Source of the DNA: an uncultured Clostridia bacterium
Lineage (GTDB): Bacteria; Bacillota; Clostridia; Christensenellales; Borkfalkiaceae
Direction: 5' to 3'
Length of the DNA: 10,922 nucleotides
Assembly: GCA_947176485.1 (NCBI GenBank)
Contig: CAMWQS010000045.1
Span: 1-10,922 of the forward strand
Shown: positions 6,708 through 10,922 of the stretch, piece after piece
Layout: each line of letters opens with the position of its first letter
Position numbering within the stretch: position 1 is the first letter of the stretch
Notes under the pieces: model-generated
What the model saw: the letters and a program-made list of their open reading frames with translations, nothing else
Told to the model about the DNA's origin: nothing
Database searches by the model: none
Program-made: the position numbers and the translations under genes

Positions 6708-8417
6708 TTATTTATTGATTTGTTCGTTGATAAATTTTATATTTTCCGCTTGCGCCTTACTTTTGTAAACCAGCACGATTGTTATCCAGTATCCGGCAAG
6801 CACAATCGCCAAAAGAATATCGAAGACCATTACGATATTCGAAAGAATATCCGTATTCGATTTATACCCTCTTATAAGCGTTCTCGTCTGTGAGGTAATA
6901 TTCGTCATACCCGTAACCGCGCCGTCGAAATCGTTTATAGCGTTTACAGCCGAGGTTGCCGCAGCTGTTAACCCGTTATTGAAATCTTCCGTCAAGTATT
7001 CCGTCGAAGTTAAATCTGCTGAATAATTAAACTTTGTAAAACCGTCTAGCGTTTCGCCAAATGAGGTTTTGTTAGCTTCAAAGTTAGTTTTATTTAAAAC
7101 TGCTTGCATCGTTTTAACCGTGCAAGTAAAGTAATCGAAGCGTACGACCCCCTTCACTTCGTCATAGTAAGAATACTGATAAATACCGTCCGCAACGTAG
7201 TATTTTGAAATATCTTCAAGTCTATCTGGCAAACCTTTAATTACGGCTTTGTAGATATTCAAATGCACGATAAAATCTTGCTGATAAGCCGTTAAATCAG
7301 TGGGTTTAACTACTTTTCTGTCAACTTCGCTAAGTAGCGGTGAAGTCCACCATAACAGCGTTGAGTCGTCAGGTTTTGAAGTCATATTCGGCTCGTAATT
7401 GCCGTTTGCATTAGAATACGCGCCGTAAGCGGTGCTTAAATCGGCTATCGCTCCACTTTTGTCATCGCCGAAATATTCCTTAACGCCGACGATTAATTTA
7501 GGTTTAACGGGCTTAACCGCGTCTTTGCCTGCGGCAATATCTTGCTTATATTTAGCAACGTCCTTTGCATATTTTTCAATTGCAGCCTTATAGTCGGTAA
7601 GTTCCGCGTTAAGGTTTACGGCGATTTTTGCCTTAGACAAGTAATCTCTTACGGTTATAAGCAGATTATCAAAAGCCGTTTTGGCAGACGATTCTTCAAA
7701 GTCTTTTCTTGCCTTGGCAATTGCTTCTTCCGTTGAGTTTTCGTTACTTAATACCGCGTAGTATCCGTTTAATTCCGTTTTATAAGCAAAATAAGCAGCG
7801 TCAATATCCGCGCCGTCAAGCACGGACAAATTCTTTATACTATTTATGAACGCGGTTTCCGCGTTGCTTGCCGAAGTCTGCAAAACCGAACGCGCAGCGG
7901 CCTTTTGTTCTTCGCTTACCGCTTTTTTATATTCCGCGTAAGCGTCGTCAATACTCTTCGTGAAAGCGGTGTAGCCATCTTCAAAAATTTTAAGCTCGTT
8001 GCCGAGAGTTTCGTATTCGTTTTCGGACGCTTTGAGTTCAAGAACTTTATCCGACAACCACAAAACGGCTTCGGACGAGTACGCATCGTCAAGCTCGTAT
8101 TTGGCAATTTGAGCATACTCAGTCATATCATTGCCGAGCTTTGTGGCAAACTCGGTATTGTCGGCATTAATCGGAACGATACAAGCGTAAACCACTAAGT
8201 TAAATATAAGAAAGAGGCAACCGAACAAAGTCGCTATCCAGCCGATTAAGCCTACGATATCTTTAAGCGGGCTTTTACTTTTAAGCTCTAACTTCTTTAA
8301 GTTTTCGTATTTTTCGTTGTCGCAATTTTCAAGCGAGGTTTTTAGTCCCGCCCTTTCTTTTTTGGCAACGCCTTTTTCAAACTTAGAGTAAAGTTCTTCA
8401 ACGTGTTCGTTCGTCAT
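6708..8417 (-). CDS. Unrecognised two-pass membrane protein with large helical ectodomain
   Basis: No family was recognised. The 569-aa protein has a charged, probably cytoplasmic N-terminus (1-52) and a long hydrophobic segment at about 54-82. A roughly 440-residue region rich in Ala, Lys, Glu and Tyr follows, then a second hydrophobic segment at about 525-551 and a short basic tail. Lys/Arg clusters just before the first and just after the second segment suggest both ends are inside and the large region outside. The ectodomain looks mostly alpha-helical. Two related units appear at 157-198 and 206-261 (DDAYAEYK versus DAAYFAYK; SNAETAFIN versus SSAKTAFDN). A Lys/Pro linker lies near 297-308, and a Trp/Tyr-containing second part follows. 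The ATG has AAGGGG at 8425-8430 as its ribosome binding site. It is divergent from an XRE regulator that probably controls it. The plan faintly resembles bacterial sensor or Pip/YhgE-like ectodomains, but it lacks their other membrane or signalling parts. Confidence 0.85.
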   Translation of the reverse strand: MTNEHVEELYSKFEKGVAKKERAGLKTSLENCDNEKYENLKKLELKSKSPLKDIVGLIGWIATLFGCLFLIFNLVVYACIVPINADNTEFATKLGNDMTEYAQIAKYELDDAYSSEAVLWLSDKVLELKASENEYETLGNELKIFEDGYTAFTKSIDDAYAEYKKAVSEEQKAAARSVLQTSASNAETAFINSIKNLSVLDGADIDAAYFAYKTELNGYYAVLSNENSTEEAIAKARKDFEESSAKTAFDNLLITVRDYLSKAKIAVNLNAELTDYKAAIEKYAKDVAKYKQDIAAGKDAVKPVKPKLIVGVKEYFGDDKSGAIADLSTAYGAYSNANGNYEPNMTSKPDDSTLLWWTSPLLSEVDRKVVKPTDLTAYQQDFIVHLNIYKAVIKGLPDRLEDISKYYVADGIYQYSYYDEVKGVVRFDYFTCTVKTMQAVLNKTNFEANKTSFGETLDGFTKFNYSADLTSTEYLTEDFNNGLTAAATSAVNAINDFDGAVTGMTNITSQTRTLIRGYKSNTDILSNIVMVFDILLAIVLAGYWITIVLVYKSKAQAENIKFINEQINK

Positions 8418-8429
8418 ACAATTTCCCCT

Positions 8430-8444
8430 TAATCAATTTGATTA
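8430..8444. promoter_or_regulatory. Perfect palindrome TAATCAATTTGATTA, likely operator
   Basis: The 7-1-7 perfect palindrome TAATCAA-T-TTGATTA lies in the expected 5' leader of the membrane-protein gene, directly next to its ribosome binding site and about 14-28 bases downstream of the predicted transcript start. That is a typical place for a repressor of the XRE type to block transcription. Binding by the neighbouring regulator is inferred. Confidence 0.6.
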
Positions 8445-8451
8445 GGTTTTC

Positions 8452-8506
8452 TAATCATAAATCAATTATATGACTAAATTATTTAATATGTCAACCCCTT
8501 TGATTA
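8452..8506. promoter_or_regulatory. Additional TAATCA half-sites around the divergent promoter
   Basis: Besides the palindrome, TAATCAT occurs at 8452-8458, AATCAA at 8460-8465 and TTGATTA at 8500-8506. The arms TAATCATA (8452-8459) and TATGACTA (8469-8476) match as an inverted repeat at seven of eight positions and straddle the -10 box. The 8500-8506 copy sits just upstream of the -35 box. Repeated half-sites of one kind in a short divergent region suggest several operators for one regulator, but AT-rich DNA yields some matches by chance. Confidence 0.45.
8465..8494 (-). promoter_or_regulatory. Sigma-A promoter of the membrane-protein gene
   Basis: On the minus strand, TTGACA (8494-8489) and TATAAT (8470-8465) are both exact consensus, with an 18-base spacer. 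The start should fall near 8458, giving a leader of about 41 nt that includes the TAATCAATTTGATTA palindrome. A promoter this strong next to a repressor-like gene suggests the membrane protein is normally held off. For the plus-strand regulator, only a weak TATATT at 8537-8542 was seen. Confidence 0.8.
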
Positions 8507-8556
8507 ATTTTTTTAATATATTTTTAGCATAAAAACTATATTAGTAGGGTGCAACG

Positions 8557-8868
8557 ATGATTAGATTACTTGAACTTAGAAACGAAAAAGGACTTTCCCA
8601 AAGGGAGCTTGCAAGGATAATGAACGTGAGCCAAGGCACCTATAACAATTGGGAAAACGCAAACACGCAGCCTTCCATCGAGCAATTGATTTCGCTTGCA
8701 AACTTTTTTGAAGTTTCGGTTGATTATCTTATTGGCAGAACGGACGATATGGGCAATGCCGTTCAACCCCGTAACCAATCACTTGATTACGCCGGCAAGC
8801 TAATAAATTCCGTCGATACGGAAACACAAAACGCGATTATAACTATTCTTAAAAAACTGCAAAAATAA
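8557..8868 (+). CDS. XRE-family helix-turn-helix regulator
   Basis: A 103-aa DNA-binding protein of the Cro/C1 (XRE) family. The HTH_3 domain spans about residues 3-60: LSQRELARIMNVSQGTYNNWENANTQPS (13-40) contains the helix-turn-helix with the recognition helix near 25-33, followed by the usual QLISLANFFEVSVDYLIGRTD ending. The C-terminal 30 residues (DTETQNAIITILKKLQK) look like a short amphipathic helix, possibly for dimerisation. There is no sensor or protease domain. The ATG has a modest AGGGTG ribosome binding site at 8546-8551. It is divergent from the membrane-protein gene and ends at a strong terminator, so it probably represses that gene and perhaps itself by binding the TAATCAA sites between them. 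Confidence 0.92.
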   Translation: MIRLLELRNEKGLSQRELARIMNVSQGTYNNWENANTQPSIEQLISLANFFEVSVDYLIGRTDDMGNAVQPRNQSLDYAGKLINSVDTETQNAIITILKKLQK

Positions 8869-8869
8869 A

Positions 8870-8889
8870 AACCCGCTTACAAGCGGGTT
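8870..8889. terminator. Bidirectional terminator between XRE gene and rluB
   Basis: AACCCGCT (8870-8877) pairs with AGCGGGTT (8882-8889) around the loop TACA. The plus strand continues ATTTTTTTAT, and the minus strand continues TTTTATTTTT. Both directions therefore have a GC-rich stem plus a U-tract, serving the convergent XRE gene (stop at 8868) and rluB (stop at 8896). Confidence 0.92.
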
Positions 8890-8895
8890 ATTTTT

Positions 8896-9594
8896 TTATA
8901 ATGAATTCAAATACGCTACTTCTTGCGGGGATAACTTTCTGTATGCGCCCCTATCAAGCCCCCTCAAAGTGATTTCGCCTATTTTTATGCGCTTTAAAAG
9001 GGTTACTTCTTTACCGATTATGGCAAACATCTTTCTGATTTCTCTGTTCTTGCCCTCGGTCAAGGTTATATGAATTTTCGTATAAGCTTTGTTCGTTTCA
9101 ACGATATGCGCTTTACACTTTTTCGTCATATAGCCGTCGATTTCAACGCCGCTTCTTATAGGGTTCAAATCTGCTTCGGTGAGGATACCCTCTATCTTTA
9201 CAAGATAGGTTTTGGGAACTTCGTTCGAAGGATGCGTCAATTTTTGCGCAAGCTCGCCGTCCGTAGTCATAATTAAAAGACCTTCGCTGTCGTAATCGAG
9301 CCTACCCACCGGATATATTCTGCCCACGCCTTGCGGCATTAAATCCATAACGGTTTTTCTGCCCTTTTCGTCTGAAACCGAGCAAATATAACCTTTGGGT
9401 TTATTCAGAATATAATATTCGTTCTTTTTTAAAACGACTTTATTGCCGTTTACGGTAACCTCGTCGTCAAGCCCAACTTCAAGCCCCAAAGATGCAGTTT
9501 TGCCGTTGACGGCAACTTTACCTTCGGAAATAAGTTTATCACACTCACGCCGTGAAGCTACGCCCGACGCGGCAAGAAATTTGTTAATTCGCAT
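8896..9594 (-). CDS. rluB: Pseudouridine synthase, RluB/RsuA family
   Basis: Isomerises uridine to pseudouridine in rRNA, most likely in 23S rRNA as for B. subtilis RluB (YpuL). An S4 RNA-binding domain occupies about residues 1-48 (MRINKFLAASGVASRRECDKLI...GKVAVNG). The catalytic domain carries YILNKPKG (61-68), GRLDYDSEG (97-105) with the catalytic Asp100, and GKNREIRKM near 185-193. At 232 aa it has the core length without the long tail of E. coli RluB. The ATG at 9594 is two bases after the stop of the carboxypeptidase gene, and no Shine-Dalgarno is visible, so translation probably restarts after that stop. RsuA (16S) and RluE/F are related, so the exact target base is inferred from family and neighbours. 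Confidence 0.92.
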   Translation of the reverse strand: MRINKFLAASGVASRRECDKLISEGKVAVNGKTASLGLEVGLDDEVTVNGNKVVLKKNEYYILNKPKGYICSVSDEKGRKTVMDLMPQGVGRIYPVGRLDYDSEGLLIMTTDGELAQKLTHPSNEVPKTYLVKIEGILTEADLNPIRSGVEIDGYMTKKCKAHIVETNKAYTKIHITLTEGKNREIRKMFAIIGKEVTLLKRIKIGEITLRGLDRGAYRKLSPQEVAYLNSL

Positions 9595-9596
9595 AG

Positions 9597-10604
9597 CTAT
9601 ATACTATACAAATTTTCACTAAAAATCAAGCCGTTTTCATCGCAAATTTCAAGCCTTGCCACCAAATCGCCTTTTTTGATTTTGTTACTATCAGTCAAAG
9701 GAATAACTTTAAAGTCGAGGTTTTCACTGTTTCTTACGACTATTTTGCAAGGCTTTTGCAGTGAACACAGTATCGTCCCCGAAGAATAAACCGCGTTTTC
9801 GCTAAGATTAAGCAGTTTGTAATTATTGAACGCGTCGTCTAAAAGCGCTTTGCTCCTTTCATACATATCGGGACAATTCAAAACTACGGTTACTACGTCC
9901 ATTCCGTCCCTTTCCGCAGAGGATACGAGGCACCGCCCCGCCTTTACGGTATAACCCGTTTTGACGCCGTTCGCGCCGTCGTAAGAATAAAGCATTTTAT
10001 TCTTGTTGGCGTAAGTGCGGAAGTTACCTTTATAGTTGCGCGTAGAAACTACTTCTTTGAAGGTTTCGTTACGCATAGCGTAACAAGCAATTTTGCATAG
10101 GTCTCGGGCGGTCGTGTAATGTTCATTATCGGGCAAACCGCTGGGGTTTTTGAATTGCGTGTGCTCCGCACCGATTTTTTTTGCGCGGGCGTTCATAACC
10201 TCGACGAACTTTTCTACACTGCCGCTGTGATGAATGGCAAGCGCCGTCGCGCTGTCGTTGCCCGAACGGAGCATTAAACCGTACAATAAATCTCTTATAT
10301 CGATTTGCTCGTCCTTTTTTAGGTAGATGCTAGAGCCTTCCACACCCACCGCCTTGTCGGGCACGGTGATAACCTCGTCAAGGTTGCAGTCCTCTACGAT
10401 AATTATTGCCGTCATAATCTTGGTGGTGCTCGCCATGGGGAGCCTTGCGTCGGCGTTGCCCTCTTTTAGCACCGTTTCGGTCGTAAGCTCCATGGCGATT
10501 TCCGCCACTGCGTTTGCCTCTGCATTAATAGGCTTTACTGCAAAAAACGCACCGAAGGCGATACAAACCGTTAAGCAAGTTAAAAGTAAATATTTTTTAC
10601 GCAT
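9597..10604 (-). CDS. D-alanyl-D-alanine carboxypeptidase (low-molecular-weight PBP, DacF/DacB-like)
   Basis: Serine carboxypeptidase that trims the terminal D-Ala from peptidoglycan stem peptides outside the membrane. It starts with a signal peptide (MRKKYLLLTCLTVCIAFGAFFAV, with likely cleavage near NAEA at 27-30). All three active-site motifs of peptidase family S11 are present: S59-T-T-K62, S114-G-N116 and K215-T-G217. At 335 aa it is shorter than typical DacB/DacF (about 380-390). The domain after about residue 260 is reduced, and no amphipathic membrane-anchoring helix is evident at the C-terminus, so it may be released or loosely held. The start overlaps the gerW stop by eight bases (ATGCGTAA) and lacks a Shine-Dalgarno, implying translational coupling. 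A sporulation role in cortex or forespore wall is inferred from gerW. Confidence 0.92.
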   Translation of the reverse strand: MRKKYLLLTCLTVCIAFGAFFAVKPINAEANAVAEIAMELTTETVLKEGNADARLPMASTTKIMTAIIIVEDCNLDEVITVPDKAVGVEGSSIYLKKDEQIDIRDLLYGLMLRSGNDSATALAIHHSGSVEKFVEVMNARAKKIGAEHTQFKNPSGLPDNEHYTTARDLCKIACYAMRNETFKEVVSTRNYKGNFRTYANKNKMLYSYDGANGVKTGYTVKAGRCLVSSAERDGMDVVTVVLNCPDMYERSKALLDDAFNNYKLLNLSENAVYSSGTILCSLQKPCKIVVRNSENLDFKVIPLTDSNKIKKGDLVARLEICDENGLIFSENLYSI

Positions 10605-10922
10605 TGTCAGTCAGTTTATGAATTAACTCTCCCGTTTTGTCTATAAGCGTATCGATGGCGTCGTCCTCCATTTTCATAAGGCGGCAACCCGTTCCGTCGT
10701 CAACTAAAAACCCTTTGGGTTTTACGGTTATAACAGTGCCGTTTCCGCCGGCAAGCTGAAAGCCGTCGGCTTCCTTAAAGGTTTTAACGTCGCCGTACTC
10801 TCCGCCGCCGCTTAAATTTACGACTGTAACCGACGAAAGAGGAATAACCTCCGTGCCGCTTACGGTAACGATGGACTTACCGACTACGGTGTCTGCCCCC
10901 GCCACCTTTTCAATTGAAAGTG
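10597..10922 (-). CDS. gerW: Sporulation protein GerW/YtfJ (5' end cut by window)
   Basis: Matches the GerW (YtfJ) family, known in B. subtilis as a forespore-made protein needed for normal germination. Diagnostic features are the VVGKSIVTVSGTEVIPLSSVTVV block, the glycine-rich stretch SGGGEYGD, and AGGNGTVITVKPKGFLV followed by an acidic helix and the C-terminal helix DTLIDKTGELIHKL. A GTG at 10905 could be read as a start, but the frame stays open upstream to the edge (LSIEKVAGADTVVG). The family normally has about 20-30 more residues there, so the gene very likely continues outside the window. Its stop overlaps the carboxypeptidase start by eight bases. The family also occurs in some non-sporulating bacteria, so sporulation is suggested but not proven. 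Confidence 0.85.
   Translation of the reverse strand, partial: LSIEKVAGADTVVGKSIVTVSGTEVIPLSSVTVVNLSGGGEYGDVKTFKEADGFQLAGGNGTVITVKPKGFLVDDGTGCRLMKMEDDAIDTLIDKTGELIHKLTDNA

Noticed and set aside
8537..8542. TATATT as the -10 box of the XRE regulator
   Set aside because: It would place the transcript start at the ribosome binding site, and no good -35 hexamer stands at 16-18 bases. The regulator's promoter is left unassigned.
10597..10905. GTG at 10905 as the true start of gerW
   Set aside because: The frame is open to the window edge with family-like residues upstream, and the protein would be shorter than the family. The gene is treated as cut at its 5' end.
1..10922. CRISPR array, insertion sequence, tRNA or rRNA genes
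   Set aside because: No regularly spaced direct repeats, transposase, terminal inverted repeats or conserved RNA-gene sequences were seen. Intergenic gaps are at most about 140 bases.

Overview
The window looks like chromosomal DNA from a low-to-mid GC Clostridia-type Firmicute, probably an uncultured gut lineage. This rests on Firmicute-style genes (TmcAL/YlbM, GerW/YtfJ, a DacF/DacB-like carboxypeptidase, an RluB/YpuL-type synthase), the pta-ackA-yceD-rpmF order known from clostridia, consensus sigma-A promoters and GGAGG-type ribosome binding sites. The exact family cannot be told from this sequence. Twelve genes are supported and they fill almost the whole window. No gap exceeds about 140 bases. 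No tRNA, rRNA, CRISPR array or insertion sequence was seen.

Layout. (1) Positions 4-5408, all on the minus strand, read in transcription order pta, ackA, yceD, rpmF, asnS, asparaginase. Pta and AckA make ATP and acetate from acetyl-CoA. YceD and ribosomal protein L32 form their own unit behind a perfect-consensus promoter. A terminator follows rpmF, and then come asparaginyl-tRNA synthetase and a cytosolic asparaginase. (2) tmcAL (5516-6673, plus strand) is divergent from pta. It encodes the acetate-using tRNA-Met modification enzyme, so acetate production and acetate-dependent tRNA modification sit back to back. (3) Positions 6675-8889 hold a self-contained cassette bounded by a hairpin terminator on each side. 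It contains a large unrecognised two-pass membrane protein (minus) and a small XRE-family regulator (plus), divergently transcribed from a 139-bp AT-rich region rich in TAATCAA half-sites around a consensus promoter. (4) Positions 8896-10922, minus strand, read gerW (cut by the window edge), a D,D-carboxypeptidase and rluB, tightly packed and overlapping, a sporulation/cell-wall cluster.

Most of the window is ordinary housekeeping. The part that may be undescribed is the terminator-bounded membrane protein/XRE cassette. Regulatory details also worth a look are the symmetric promoter region between pta and tmcAL, the nearly leaderless start of yceD, and the terminator placed just upstream of asnS.
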